Shown: positions 35,181 through 44,129, numbered from the stretch's first letter. The stretch: 64,000 nucleotides of DNA from Achromobacter spanius (GCF_003994415.1 NZ_CP034689.1:2170001-2234000); one strand, 5' to 3'. Program-made: numbers and translations. Notes: generated by a model from the letters alone, not told the origin.

Positions 35181-35778
35181 CGCTATCTCCTTTCTCGCCC
35201 GTCTGTGTAGCTGTCAAGGATTGCTTGACGACTGACGGGGACACGGCGGCGCGGGCATAAGCTTGCATCTGCCCAGCGCCATAAATCGGGCATTCCTCAC
35301 CCTCCAAGTACAACGTGTCGAACGGCTTAGGTAGCGGCGGCAGCACCACGGTACCGCAAGCACTGGCGCGGCTCTCCGGGGAGGTCGCCCCGACTTCAGC
35401 ACCACCCTTCGCGCAATCCCCGCCGTCCTTGTCAGCCTGGGCAGTCGCCATCACGATGGGCTGCAAGGTGTAGCTGCCGTCAGCGTGGCGAAGAAAGGTA
35501 AAGCCGGCGTACCGTGCTGCGTTGATGATTCCTACCGGCACCGCCTCGCTGGCCTGGGGCGCAGACAAGGCAGCGTTCCAGGCATCCCACGCCAACTCGC
35601 GTTCGTAGGCCGTCAAATCGTCGCTGTCGCAATGTTTGGCGAGCCAGTCATCAAAGGTCATAGCCCGCGCCGAAGCGTATTTTCCCAACAACGCATGAGC
35701 GAATCGTATGAGGCCGTTCTTGTGTTGGATGGCAAACCCTGCGGCGAGCATTTCAATTTCGTTGTCGCTCGGTTTCAT
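35173..35778 (-). CDS. Hypothetical phage protein
   Basis: 201 residues, with a WDAWNAAL segment typical of mosaic phage early proteins and a poorly conserved middle. Overlaps its neighbours by 8 and 4 bases. No function recognised. Confidence 0.7.
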   Translation of the reverse strand: MKPSDNEIEMLAAGFAIQHKNGLIRFAHALLGKYASARAMTFDDWLAKHCDSDDLTAYERELAWDAWNAALSAPQASEAVPVGIINAARYAGFTFLRHADGSYTLQPIVMATAQADKDGGDCAKGGAEVGATSPESRASACGTVVLPPLPKPFDTLYLEGEECPIYGAGQMQAYARAAVSPSVVKQSLTATQTGEKGDSDE

Positions 35779-36863
35779 AGCTTGGCCTCGCTATCCGCAA
35801 TCGCCTTTGACCTTCTGGCGCACTCACATTCGCTGGCCTGGGGCGCGGCATAGACCTGGGTTCCGTGGGGGAGGCCAGCCGCAGCGGGAAGCATGCGGAT
35901 GCCAACGCGCGGGCCGTTCTCGTCGCGGCCTTCCCCGTGCCGGAATACCTCGCCCACCGGCTCCCGCGCCTCCCCGGCCACACGGTCGGCCTGGGTCGCG
36001 GCATGCGCGCGTTCAATGTGGCCACCAACCCAGGCGGATTTCATATCCGGTCCTGGGTCGCCGTCGATCCATTCAGTCTGCGGCAACCCGTGTCCGTCCA
36101 GCGCGCGCCAAGCGACCGCCTCCCCGGCTATAGGGGCGCGGTCCACGGGGTTGCGCCAAAGTTGCGCGGCAAGGAACGGATCCTTCGCCAGCCGTTCCAC
36201 CGAAACGCCTTGAGCCTCTCCGGCTGCAGGGGCGCTATGCGGCCGGGGCTTCGAACTGTTCGGGTACATGGCCCGGTCGAACTGCGCGGCGTGCCATACG
36301 GCTTGCCACACGTTGTAGGTCAACCCATCGGCGGCGAACGGACGCAAATCGCTGTCGTAGTAGGCCCGGCAACGTTGTTCGCTGTCGTATGGCTCGGCTA
36401 CAGGGGCGCTTGCCAGGGCGTCAGGGGCCGCATCGATCAATGCCCGGTAGGCCAAGGTGGATCGCGCCGCGCTTTTTATGTTCGCGTTGAAGGCGTCGTA
36501 CCACGCTTCCATCATTTTTGGCGTCGGCTTAATCGGCACCAACTTCCAATTTTCCGGCACGGCGCTAGGTGTATTCGCCAGGGCAGCGATTGCTGCGTCG
36601 ATCCTTCTCAAATGGTACGAGTCACCCCGCCCGATTTCGATGCAGAGCTTCTTGTACTTGCCTAGGAGCGCGGCAGCATCTATCGCCCGCTCATCGCCCG
36701 CCTGCACGCCCTCCGCGCGCAGCTTGGACAGCAGGGCGTGAACAGCTTCGTACACGTAGGGTTTCAGGTCGGTCTGTCCGTGCTTGATCGTGAAGCCATG
36801 CTCCAGGAATACAGCGCGGATGGTGTCGTTCAGCCCAGGCTGGGCGGCGTTGTTCTCAGTCAT
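35775..36863 (-). CDS. Hypothetical phage protein with several small modules
   Basis: 362 residues. Segments such as WKLVPIKPTPKMMEAWYDAF and AWRALDGHG occur in many unrelated-looking phage early proteins, suggesting assembly from exchangeable modules. It overlaps the next upstream gene by 8 bp. Function unknown. Confidence 0.7.
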   Translation of the reverse strand: MTENNAAQPGLNDTIRAVFLEHGFTIKHGQTDLKPYVYEAVHALLSKLRAEGVQAGDERAIDAAALLGKYKKLCIEIGRGDSYHLRRIDAAIAALANTPSAVPENWKLVPIKPTPKMMEAWYDAFNANIKSAARSTLAYRALIDAAPDALASAPVAEPYDSEQRCRAYYDSDLRPFAADGLTYNVWQAVWHAAQFDRAMYPNSSKPRPHSAPAAGEAQGVSVERLAKDPFLAAQLWRNPVDRAPIAGEAVAWRALDGHGLPQTEWIDGDPGPDMKSAWVGGHIERAHAATQADRVAGEAREPVGEVFRHGEGRDENGPRVGIRMLPAAAGLPHGTQVYAAPQASECECARRSKAIADSEAKL

Positions 36864-37071
36864 GGCTTTCCTTGGTGGTGGGCTGGGCGGCTAGTGCGGC
36901 CTTCGTTTCGTGCAGTTCATCAACGGCCCGCTGCAACATACGACCGTAGAAATCGGCCTTGAATTCGGAAACCGCCAGGCGGTCAGCCATGTGCTTTCGT
37001 CCAGCGGCATAGCCAGAGGCATAACCGTTCCCATAGACCCGCTCATGGCGGAGTTTCGGTGTCGATTCCAT
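36856..37071 (-). CDS. Small hypothetical phage protein
   Basis: 71 residues from MESTPKLRHERVYGNGYASG; basic N-terminus, helical C-terminus. The open frame extends to 37266 but overlaps the next gene there. ATG at 37071 touches that gene's stop (TGATG-type junction). Confidence 0.65.
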   Translation of the reverse strand: MESTPKLRHERVYGNGYASGYAAGRKHMADRLAVSEFKADFYGRMLQRAVDELHETKAALAAQPTTKESHD

Positions 37072-37448
37072 CACGCCTCTCCCTTCTGCTGGGCAATGGC
37101 GGCGTCTGCCTTTTCCAACGCCATCCGCGCAAAAGGAGACTTGTCCCCCACGGCGATAACGAAGGCGTGGCGCAAGTCTTGCAGCGCCTGCGTCAGGAGC
37201 AGAACATCCAGCGCATCGCCAGCAGCGGGAGCTTGGAAGTCGGCATAGTCGCTGCTGGCCTCCCACTGGCGCTGCACGGATTCCACGTCACCCGACGGAC
37301 ACGTGCGTTCAAGCCAGCGTTCAAATGCAGACTGCTCATCCTCCCCCGTCGCTCCGGTGGGTATAGGGTGCGAGGTAGGGGCGGAAACCGGCTCAAGCGG
37401 CCCGGGAGCATCCTGGGAAAGGCCATGGGTGATTTCGTATTCGGTCAT
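37071..37448 (-). CDS. Hypothetical phage protein
   Basis: 125 residues from MTEYEITHGLSQDAPGPLE, with FERWLERTCPSGD and a helical C-terminus. I prefer this ATG, one base after the upstream gene's stop, over a longer frame to 37550. Function unknown. Confidence 0.65.
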   Translation of the reverse strand: MTEYEITHGLSQDAPGPLEPVSAPTSHPIPTGATGEDEQSAFERWLERTCPSGDVESVQRQWEASSDYADFQAPAAGDALDVLLLTQALQDLRHAFVIAVGDKSPFARMALEKADAAIAQQKGEA

Positions 37449-37449
37449 T

Positions 37450-37608
37450 TCAGGCTCCGGGGAAGAAGTATTCGATCGCGCGGCGGCAGATGAAGAAAAT
37501 GACGATGTAGACAACGCCAAGGCCAGCGATAAAGCCAAGCAGACCCGCACGGATTAGCAGGCGCTCAACGAAGTCATATTCAGGTTCGGGTACGTCGCTG
37601 CTATCCAT
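37450..37608 (-). CDS. Small membrane protein
   Basis: 52 residues: acidic N-terminus (MDSSDVPEPEYDF), one hydrophobic span at about 20-40, then CRRAIEYFFPGA. Its stop lies two bases from the next start. Single-span early phage protein of unknown role. Confidence 0.6.
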   Translation of the reverse strand: MDSSDVPEPEYDFVERLLIRAGLLGFIAGLGVVYIVIFFICRRAIEYFFPGA

Positions 37609-37674
37609 TTCGGATCTCCAGGCAATAGAAGGGCAGCCCCGGACAGACGGCGGGGTACGGGGCTGCAGGGGGAG

Positions 37675-38169
37675 TTACTTGATGCCCAGACGAACGCCGG
37701 GGACAACTTCACACCCGGGGACCTTGTGGCCCTCGGTGATCGCCTTGTAGATGAGGTTCTTGTCCGGCTGGGGTTCTGGCGGCAGAGGGCTGGTCAGGTA
37801 TTCGCGCGGCAGCAATTCGGGGTGCTTGATTACGACTGAGCCCTTCGCGCCCAGAACGGACACCGTGAAGGTGCCAGCCTGAACCCGCTTCTCGCCAGCA
37901 GCCTGCAAACCGTCCAGCAGCATCGACTTCATGCGTTTAACGGCGCTGTCTGCGGACTTGATCAGGTCTTCAAAGCGTTCCTTCTCGCGCTTGTAGGCCT
38001 CAATTTCAGCCTCCTTTTCGCGTAGCACGATGCAGTAGGTTTCCACCTTACCGGGGAGATCGCTCTCCGCTTCCAGGGTGTCAGATACTGCATCTTCGTC
38101 CAGACCCATTTCGCGCAGCCGGTCAGCTAGGGCGCGGTGCTGCGGGGCGATTTCGTAGAGAGTGGCCAT
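37675..38169 (-). CDS. Siphovirus Gp157-like protein
   Basis: 164 residues with a long central coiled coil (about 45-95) and a C-terminal region resembling the Gp157 family, some members of which are linked to resistance or nuclease inhibition. It sits next to an SSB-like protein and a Sak4-like ATPase, a frequent recombination neighbourhood. Confidence 0.75.
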   Translation of the reverse strand: MATLYEIAPQHRALADRLREMGLDEDAVSDTLEAESDLPGKVETYCIVLREKEAEIEAYKREKERFEDLIKSADSAVKRMKSMLLDGLQAAGEKRVQAGTFTVSVLGAKGSVVIKHPELLPREYLTSPLPPEPQPDKNLIYKAITEGHKVPGCEVVPGVRLGIK

Positions 38170-38177
38170 ACGTCACC

Positions 38178-38795
38178 TCAAAAAGGGATGTCCGAGGATT
38201 CCGCTCCGGCTTCGGCAAAGGCGCGGTTGCCATCGGCAGTCGAGTTGCCGCCACCAGTGCGCATGGGCTTGTCGCGCAGCGCTTGAACCATTTTGGCCAG
38301 CTGGAGAGGCTGGGTCTTGCGGTCCAGGATCTCAGACGCCACCAGTTCCGTGCCTGCTTGAAAGACGCCAGCTAGATTGGGACGCCACTTGCCCGCGTCG
38401 TACTCCTCCATCGTGAACAGAAGCCCGATAGGCTTTTCCAGCAGTTCTCCAAACTGCGGAACCTCGATTTCCACTTCGCGTTTCAGGTCGTAGTCGTAGA
38501 CCTTGCATTTCTTCATCTGCGGGTCGTTCAGTCCACGCAGGCTGAGGCAGGCCATGATTGCATTCAACTGTTTGAAGCCGTAAATGGTCGTGCCGTCTTC
38601 CTTCCGGGTGTAGATCGAGAAACGGGCCTTCTGACCGCTGTCAGACACAAAATCGAAGTCGATCCCGAGAGTGCCCGTGTTCTTGGCGACGATGTGCTGG
38701 GCGCGGGTGAACTTCCCCTTGTATTTGCCCATCTCGGTGATCCGAGCGCCCGTGTTCTCTGCGCCCTTGGCGGCGTTGGTGTCGAGTGCGTACAT
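38178..38795 (-). CDS. DUF669-like single-strand DNA-binding protein
   Basis: 205 residues. A beta-rich N-terminal part (GKFTRAQHIVAKNTGTLGI) is followed by a loosely ordered tail ending ESSDIPF, like the acidic tip by which SSB recruits partners. Proteins of this type (DUF669) usually accompany a RecA-like phage ATPase, as here. Probable ssDNA-binding partner in recombination or replication. Confidence 0.65.
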   Translation of the reverse strand: MYALDTNAAKGAENTGARITEMGKYKGKFTRAQHIVAKNTGTLGIDFDFVSDSGQKARFSIYTRKEDGTTIYGFKQLNAIMACLSLRGLNDPQMKKCKVYDYDLKREVEIEVPQFGELLEKPIGLLFTMEEYDAGKWRPNLAGVFQAGTELVASEILDRKTQPLQLAKMVQALRDKPMRTGGGNSTADGNRAFAEAGAESSDIPF

Positions 38796-38800
38796 GTGTG

Positions 38801-39421
38801 CTATTTCCTTTGTCGAGTTGGAGTCGTAAGCGCTTTATCCACCGTCCACCCGTACAGGTAGATTCGGCTTTTTGCGGTTGGGTAATGCATGCCTAGTGCC
38901 TCGCAGTGTTCCTGCAAGGTGGCGCTCTTTCCTTCGAAGTCGAAGCTCGCCGTATTGCGTTTATTGCGTGCTTGAGTCTTCGAGTCTTGCCACTCACAAT
39001 TGCCGGGTTTGTAGTCGCCGTCGTTATCGATGCGCCCTAGCGTCGTTCCTTCGGGTCGTTCACCCATGTCGGCCAAGAATGATTCGAAGTTCTTCCACGA
39101 GTCATGGACCTTTATCCCTCTGCCGCCATAGTCGGGGTACTTGTGATTTCCCTTGTTCTGGCAGCGGGTGAGCATCGAGGACCAGGACTTGTAGGTGGGC
39201 GTTCCGAACTGGCCGTGGCGGGTTTTGTCGGCTGCTGTTGTGGTCACTCGCTTGCAACCGCAACTGGTGGTGTGACCGTTCCGAAGGTTTCCGAGCCGAA
39301 CTAACGATTCGGATCCGCAGTCGCAGATGCAAACCCAGCGGCTTTGGCTACCAACCGATTCGCCTTTCCTCAACGCAACTAGCATCCCAAACCGGCACCC
39401 GCTCAAATCAAGCGATTGCAT
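38801..39421 (-). CDS. HNH-type homing endonuclease-like protein
   Basis: 206 residues from MQSLDLSGCRFGMLVALRKG. An N-terminal zinc-ribbon-like part (CICDCGSESLVRL and TTSCGCKR) is followed by YKSWSSMLTRCQNKGN and YGGRGIKVHDSW, then a DNA-binding end. This is a familiar free-standing phage endonuclease type. It overlaps the ATPase gene by 14 bp and separates it from the SSB-like gene, which looks like an insertion in the operon. Confidence 0.75.
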   Translation of the reverse strand: MQSLDLSGCRFGMLVALRKGESVGSQSRWVCICDCGSESLVRLGNLRNGHTTSCGCKRVTTTAADKTRHGQFGTPTYKSWSSMLTRCQNKGNHKYPDYGGRGIKVHDSWKNFESFLADMGERPEGTTLGRIDNDGDYKPGNCEWQDSKTQARNKRNTASFDFEGKSATLQEHCEALGMHYPTAKSRIYLYGWTVDKALTTPTRQRK

Positions 39422-40058
39422 GGCCCACCTCGTAGAACTCGCAGACCATGCGGTCAATCTCTGCCAGGTCGTTATCAATGAGGGTGTCGGGAAACATCCC
39501 AATGGGGCTCTTGCAGCAGTCCTGGCCGTTGGTCTGAGTTGAGAATTGGTAAACGCCGTTGGTGACCTGGGTGCGTAGGACAATGGTGAAATAGCCTTCC
39601 GGAACCAGAGTGCTATCAACCATCTTCCCCACCGTTTTCATCCGAACATTGCCGAACTCATCGGTTTGTGTGTGGGCCAGGATGTACACCCGGCGATGCT
39701 CGGCCAACTGGCCAGCGGCATTGAATATGTCCCACGCAGCCTTGCCGATGTCTTCGAACTTTTTGTACCCAGTCTCACCGGTGCGGGAAAGTAGCTGATT
39801 GACCATGACGGCCTGATAGTCGTCAATCACGACAATTTCGTGTTCCGACAGGCGCATTGCCTTCTCGATGCTTGCCGGGTCATCAGACTGAAAAATGTTG
39901 CCGCCGGTTTTGTCCTTTCGGGCTTTCCAGCCCTCAGCCCTGAACGGCAGGGGCTTGCGTAGGCACTGGATCAGTAGGGTCTTCGCTGGGTCCAGATTGC
40001 GAAGGGATGTGGACTTTCCGGAACCGGAGTTGCCCAATATTAGGGTTGCTATGCTCAT
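39408..40058 (-). CDS. Sak4-like phage ATPase
   Basis: 216-residue P-loop ATPase with Walker A GNSGSGKST at 9-17 and Walker B IVVIDDYQ near 76. The rest fits the AAA/RecA-core proteins that phages use for single-strand annealing or replication (Sak4 type). Neighbouring SSB-like and Gp157 genes support recombination. Confidence 0.75.
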   Translation of the reverse strand: MSIATLILGNSGSGKSTSLRNLDPAKTLLIQCLRKPLPFRAEGWKARKDKTGGNIFQSDDPASIEKAMRLSEHEIVVIDDYQAVMVNQLLSRTGETGYKKFEDIGKAAWDIFNAAGQLAEHRRVYILAHTQTDEFGNVRMKTVGKMVDSTLVPEGYFTIVLRTQVTNGVYQFSTQTNGQDCCKSPIGMFPDTLIDNDLAEIDRMVCEFYEVGHAIA

Positions 40059-40164
40059 TGATTGCTCCTGATTGCTCGGTTTGGATGATTGCTACTTCTC
40101 GTCCGCGCTGGGCGCGTAGGTATTGATCGGGGATGCCTGGGGCGTAGAAGTCTTCGGCTTTCAT
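39934..40164 (-). CDS. Doubtful small frame coupled to a membrane gene
   Basis: 76 codons from MKAEDFYAPGIPDQYLRAQR. The start overlaps the preceding stop (ATGA), which supports it, but its last 125 bases lie inside the ATPase gene in another frame and look like shadow sequence. It may be real only in its first half, as a way to couple translation. Confidence 0.3.
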   Translation of the reverse strand: MKAEDFYAPGIPDQYLRAQRGREVAIIQTEQSGAINEHSNPNIGQLRFRKVHIPSQSGPSEDPTDPVPTQAPAVQG

Positions 40165-40331
40165 TGCCGACTCGCGTATTTGGTGCCGCCATCCTTCGCC
40201 CAGCGTTCGTTAGAAGCTTGGTCTGCCTGCTGCTGACTTCCCAGCACGCCGACGATGGCGCAGATGAGCGAAAAGATGCCGACGACGGCGTAGGCGTCAA
40301 CGGCGCGTACAAATTTTGTAAGCGTGGTCAT
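40161..40331 (-). CDS. Small membrane protein
   Basis: 56 residues with one span at about 14-31 (VVGIFSLICAIVGVL) and a polar tail. Overlaps the HNH gene's stop by four bases. Function unknown. Confidence 0.6.
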   Translation of the reverse strand: MTTLTKFVRAVDAYAVVGIFSLICAIVGVLGSQQQADQASNERWAKDGGTKYASRQ

Positions 40332-40819
40332 ATCACGCATCCCGGGTGAAGTTTTCGTTTTGCTTCGATGTACGCTGCGTGAGCTGCTTCTGGGCTGTCG
40401 AACATGCCGAGGTATCGGACTTTACCGACGATCTTGATCTGCGCCTTCCAACGCCCCTTGTATGGGGACGCGCCAAGAAATCCTGACGTATTATCGGAGT
40501 TGGCCATGCGCCGATTTTGCATGTTGGTTAGGTGGCTAACATCACGCAGATTACTGATTCGATTATTCGCGCGGTCGCCATCCAGATGATCGATTTCCGA
40601 GTTAGGCCACGCCCCCGTTGCCAGCAACCAAGCCAGTCGGTGAGCTAGGAAACGTCGACCTAGAACCGAAACCATCACGTAGCCATTACTGTATTGGCAT
40701 CCAGCGACGTTTCCGGCCCGCACTGTCCCCCTGCAGTTCACGCGCCACCGCAGCACGCCTGTTGCCGGGTCATAGGCCAGCAGCGCGCTTATTTCGTCGA
40801 AACTCGGCAGAGTCTTCAT
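40328..40819 (-). CDS. HNH endonuclease with AP2-like domain
   Basis: 163 residues from MKTLPSFDEISALLAYDP. It shows an HNH core (AHRLAWLLATGAWPNSEIDH and RANNRISNLRDV) and a C-terminal AP2-like DNA-binding part (GRWKAQIKIVGK and YLGMFDSPEAAHAAY). This is a classic phage homing endonuclease. It is the second such gene within 1.5 kb. Confidence 0.85.
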   Translation of the reverse strand: MKTLPSFDEISALLAYDPATGVLRWRVNCRGTVRAGNVAGCQYSNGYVMVSVLGRRFLAHRLAWLLATGAWPNSEIDHLDGDRANNRISNLRDVSHLTNMQNRRMANSDNTSGFLGASPYKGRWKAQIKIVGKVRYLGMFDSPEAAHAAYIEAKRKLHPGCVI

Positions 40820-40833
40820 AGGAAGGTTTCTCC

Positions 40834-41163
40834 TTAAGGAACCCATTCCGGCCAGAAGCCGCGAACGTAGTTCTTCGTTAGATAGTCGGCAACGTGGCCT
40901 ATAGCCAGCGTCATCTGGTCGCGGCATTCAGGTCCGAGGATTCCGGACGCTGCCAATTCAAGGATCTTCTCCGGCTGGTCAGCTTTTCCAGCGATGAATG
41001 CCAGCATCCGCGCATCCTCGTCCGGGAATTCCTGCTCGAAGGCTTCGATCACCGCCTGACGATGGGCAAACAGATCCGCCTCGATACCCCGGGCGACCTC
41101 TGCGTACTTCATCGCGTAAATCTCGGCGGGCGGATCGAAGGTGAATCTAGGTCGATTCCCCAT
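40834..41163 (-). CDS. Hypothetical phage protein
   Basis: 109 residues, helical and acidic (MGNRPRFTFDPPAEIYAMK to RGFWPEWVP). Overlaps its upstream neighbour by 17 bp. Function unknown. Confidence 0.65.
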   Translation of the reverse strand: MGNRPRFTFDPPAEIYAMKYAEVARGIEADLFAHRQAVIEAFEQEFPDEDARMLAFIAGKADQPEKILELAASGILGPECRDQMTLAIGHVADYLTKNYVRGFWPEWVP

Positions 41164-41578
41164 TGCTGTTCTCCGGGATGAGGGCGACTTGCTTAAGCGC
41201 CTCGTAGATGACGAAGTGCGCTCCGAACGCCTCGTTCATCTTCTGGTGACAGGCGTATTCGTCTGTACCGAAGCGTCCGCCCTTGGCTTTCGACTCCCAG
41301 CCCAGGGCCTCATTGCGGCGGCCATATTCAATGGCCTGGCAGTATTTGCGATCAGCAAAATCTCGGAGTGACTTTGCTTGCGCCGCCAGAGCCTGGCGTA
41401 CAGCTTCCTCGGCGTAGATGGGCAAGGCATGACACAACGCTGCGTAGACTGCGGGCTTCAGATCGTTAAGGACGGAGCCTGGAAGGCCTCGGGGTAAGGC
41501 GTCGATGAGCCTCCAGCAGGCATCGTTTACAACGACGCTTTGTAGGCTGGGAAGCGGCGGCAGATTGGGCTTGCTCAT
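41147..41578 (-). CDS. Hypothetical phage protein
   Basis: 143 residues from MSKPNLPPLPSLQSVVV; helical. The longer frame to 41737 is discarded because it overlaps the membrane gene. Function unknown. Confidence 0.65.
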   Translation of the reverse strand: MSKPNLPPLPSLQSVVVNDACWRLIDALPRGLPGSVLNDLKPAVYAALCHALPIYAEEAVRQALAAQAKSLRDFADRKYCQAIEYGRRNEALGWESKAKGGRFGTDEYACHQKMNEAFGAHFVIYEALKQVALIPENSNGEST

Positions 41579-41796
41579 GGGCGTTCCTTGGTGGAGTCCT
41601 TCGGAAACCCGTCGGCGTAGTAAGAGACCAGCGTCCGCCAGTCCTGCTTGGCCTGATGACGGGTGCTGTAGTAGGTGTTCCGCAGGGCGATCTTCAGCGA
41701 GCCGCCCAAGTCCGCCAGGAAGCACCACAGCAGCCAAAGCGGGAGAAAGACCGGCATAACCAACGCGCCAAGCAGGTACAGCGCTTTGCTCTTCAT
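41575..41796 (-). CDS. Small membrane protein
   Basis: 73 residues from MKSKALYLLGALVMPVF, with one or two hydrophobic stretches at about 4-30 and a basic C-terminus. Overlaps the next gene by four bases. Region 41797-42074 upstream is about 280 bp with no gene seen. Confidence 0.6.
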   Translation of the reverse strand: MKSKALYLLGALVMPVFLPLWLLWCFLADLGGSLKIALRNTYYSTRHQAKQDWRTLVSYYADGFPKDSTKERP

Positions 41797-42074
41797 GGTG
41801 GTTCCTATGTAGGGGTGCAGTCTTCCGGCCAGATCCTCACGGCCAACCACACACCACGCTTTGTGCGCACGCTGCGGTATGGTGTGGAGGGCTTGAAGGG
41901 TGGGGGAAGACTGCGGTAAGTCGTAGACGCTCAGGGCGGCGAACCCCCAGCCTTGGGTAAGGCTGACGTATGGCGTTAGGTGGGATTGGGATTCGCCGGC
42001 CTGAGCGACCGAGGGGGGGCGCCGCGTTTCGTGCGGCTACGGCTGCTATGCAGCACCAGGGGGGGAATCAGGGG

Positions 42075-42362
42075 CTACTCGGCTCGGCGGCCAACTACCG
42101 CGCCAATAGCCATCGCTTCGAACTTGCTGGCGTGTTCTGGGGACACTTGGCCGAAGAACTTGTCTCGCTTGTCGTGCCCCGAGTCGCTATCTTTGAAGGT
42201 CATGCCAACCCTTACCGTGATCCCTTCAACAGAAGTGACCGCGATGACCTGCGGTTCGCCTTCTTCGTTGCTGTCGGCGTAGTACAGAACCTGCCGCCCG
42301 GTGTCCGTGCGGACAATTTTCGCGAAATCGTCTTCGTGGCTTTGATGGACAGTGAGTCCCAT
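42075..42362 (-). CDS. Hypothetical phage protein
   Basis: 95 residues from MGLTVHQSHEDDFAKIVRTD, probably beta-rich (RQVLYYADSNEEGEPQ). I recognise no family. First gene after a 42-bp gap. Confidence 0.65.
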   Translation of the reverse strand: MGLTVHQSHEDDFAKIVRTDTGRQVLYYADSNEEGEPQVIAVTSVEGITVRVGMTFKDSDSGHDKRDKFFGQVSPEHASKFEAMAIGAVVGRRAE

Positions 42363-42404
42363 CTCTTCTCCTTTGCCCCTCGGGCTTATCAACGGGATGG
42401 GGGG

Positions 42405-42740
42405 TTAGCCGATCAGGGCTTCGAATATCTTCTTGCGCTCCCAAGACGATTCCAGTTTCTTGGTGATCGTTTCTTGTAGGGAAGCATTCAGGGCCTGGAC
42501 CATCGTCTGTGCCATCACAGGCGCGGCGGTGATCAGACCATCCTTGGATTCGGTCAGCGCCATCAAGACTTCTGGGATCAAGTTCTCCTTGACCCACTCG
42601 GTGACTTGAGTGTTAACCGCAACGGATGCTGTATGGATCGCTTCACGCACTAGGCGATCTTCGATTTCACGACGTAGCCCGCGCAGCACATCCGGCATTG
42701 CATCGTTGACGGCCTGCTGAATTTGTTCTTGACTGAGCAT
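42405..42740 (-). CDS. Hypothetical helical phage protein
   Basis: 111 residues, almost entirely helical (MLSQEQIQQAVNDAMPDVL). No family recognised. Confidence 0.65.
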   Translation of the reverse strand: MLSQEQIQQAVNDAMPDVLRGLRREIEDRLVREAIHTASVAVNTQVTEWVKENLIPEVLMALTESKDGLITAAPVMAQTMVQALNASLQETITKKLESSWERKKIFEALIG

Positions 42741-42799
42741 TGCTCGTTCTCCTTGTTAATCGGTATGAATCCTGAAAGAAGCGGGCCGATCAATCAGCT

Positions 42800-43222
42800 T
42801 CAGAAAGGCTCGTCAGCTTCCGAAGGTTCACGCTCTTTGAGTTGCGCGTGCGCCGCTTCGAGTTGGTACTTGACGCTTTGCAGCTCCGAACGCAGGCGGT
42901 CGATTTCTTCTTGCTTCTTGGCGATCGCCTTCTTGTTGCTGACGAAAACTTCCGGAGCAGCAATCACGAAATCATCGCTCACCACTGCGGAGCTTGCCTT
43001 GATCAGCAGTTCGCCTGCGTCGTCGGATTCGGCGTCGAACTTGTCGCCAAGGATGATGCTCATTTCAGGCTTGACGACACCGATCTCGCGCCATCCTTTG
43101 TTGATGAAGGTGGCGTTGTTTTCCAGCATTGCTGCCAACGCAGGAAGCGACTTGTCAGACCCTTCGTGCGGGATGTGGATGGCGATATGAGTTGCGTTTT
43201 TGGTCTCGATAACTGCGAACAT
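42800..43222 (-). CDS. Hypothetical phage protein with a C-terminal coiled coil
   Basis: 140 residues: a compact N-terminal domain (MFAVIETKNATHIAIH) and a coiled coil from about 98 to 135, ending SEADEPF. The acidic-aromatic end resembles an SSB-type tip, but that could be chance. Confidence 0.65.
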   Translation of the reverse strand: MFAVIETKNATHIAIHIPHEGSDKSLPALAAMLENNATFINKGWREIGVVKPEMSIILGDKFDAESDDAGELLIKASSAVVSDDFVIAAPEVFVSNKKAIAKKQEEIDRLRSELQSVKYQLEAAHAQLKEREPSEADEPF

Positions 43223-43392
43223 TTGCTTCTCCCTGTTTGCTCACGGCTTGTGAGATTTCATTCGTAAGCCCGCTCTAGGAACGGGCTGGCGGATGAATTC
43301 CGGAGCAGCGCGCTACCTGGCTGTTCCCTAGCAACTGTTCGATAAATTCAAACAGTTGCGTCGGCTCCAAGCTGCGCGCTGCTTCTTCAATC

Positions 43393-43719
43393 TCAGCCGA
43401 CCTTGGCGACGCTGAAATCAGCTTCTTCCAAGTAGTAGTACGTCTTGTCGTGGCGGTTGTATTCGCACTTCAACGTGCCGACGTACTTCACGCCATCCAC
43501 CATGAATTCTTGGTCGTACACTTCGGCGCCGCAGTTGTAGGAGCCTTCGCAATCCTCATGGGCACGACCGCGCAGCATCTCTTCGACTTCGCCTTCGGCG
43601 TCTTCCAGCGTGGCGAAGACGTTGTTTTCTGCTTTCTGCGTCCAGAGCAGTAGAGCTGCCTCTGCGTCCTGCAATGCGCGCTTGGCGCCAGCAATGTCCT
43701 GCTCGAGCTTTTCTTTCAT
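43393..43719 (-). CDS. Hypothetical phage protein, first gene of the leftward operon
   Basis: 108 residues from MKEKLEQDIAGAKRALQDAE behind a GGAGAT ribosome site. Coiled-coil start, then a domain with two Cys (CEGSYNCGAEVYD). First gene downstream of the PL-like promoter at 44029-44058. The 410-bp stretch 43720-44129 is control DNA without a gene. Confidence 0.65.
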   Translation of the reverse strand: MKEKLEQDIAGAKRALQDAEAALLLWTQKAENNVFATLEDAEGEVEEMLRGRAHEDCEGSYNCGAEVYDQEFMVDGVKYVGTLKCEYNRHDKTYYYLEEADFSVAKVG

Positions 43720-44028
43720 CGGTATCTCCAGGTTCATGAAAATGCCTGAGCCGGGAGGGCTGGCATTCAGATAAATCTGGTCTGCATCGCCCCTGACGGT
43801 TCCAGTTCGCAATACAGACTCGCGGCTCTGTCGGCTCAGGGGTTCTCCGCTAACTACCCCTTCATCGCGTCCACCCAATTCCAGCTTGGGCTAGGCATTC
43901 CTCTTTCGACTTCACCCTCGGATCTGGCTAACCAGGTACGTCAGGTCACGCATGGGCTTGCGGTACTTCTCTGCATCCGACCCGTTACTTGCTGGCCTGC
44001 GGCCTAAGCGGTGTGAGTGCATGGGAGA

Positions 44029-44058
44029 ACAATAGCATCCGCTATCGCATTGGGTCAA
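44029..44058 (-). promoter_or_regulatory. PL-like early promoter
   Basis: On the minus strand TTGACC, an 18-base spacer, then TATTGT. It overlaps two repressor-type operators, so a lysogen would keep it off. Confidence 0.6.
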
Positions 44059-44071
44059 TAGCATTTGCTAA
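44032..44071. promoter_or_regulatory. Left operator pair (OL)
   Basis: ATAGC-ATCC-GCTAT at 44032-44045 and ATAGC-ATTT-GCTAA at 44058-44071. They share the 5-4-5 inverted repeat with the site before cro, 1.2 kb away. Confidence 0.75.
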
Positions 44072-44129
44072 GATTTTTCCGTTGGACGTAAAAAAGCCGC
44101 CCGGAGGCGGCAATTCAGCGGCTTAAAGC

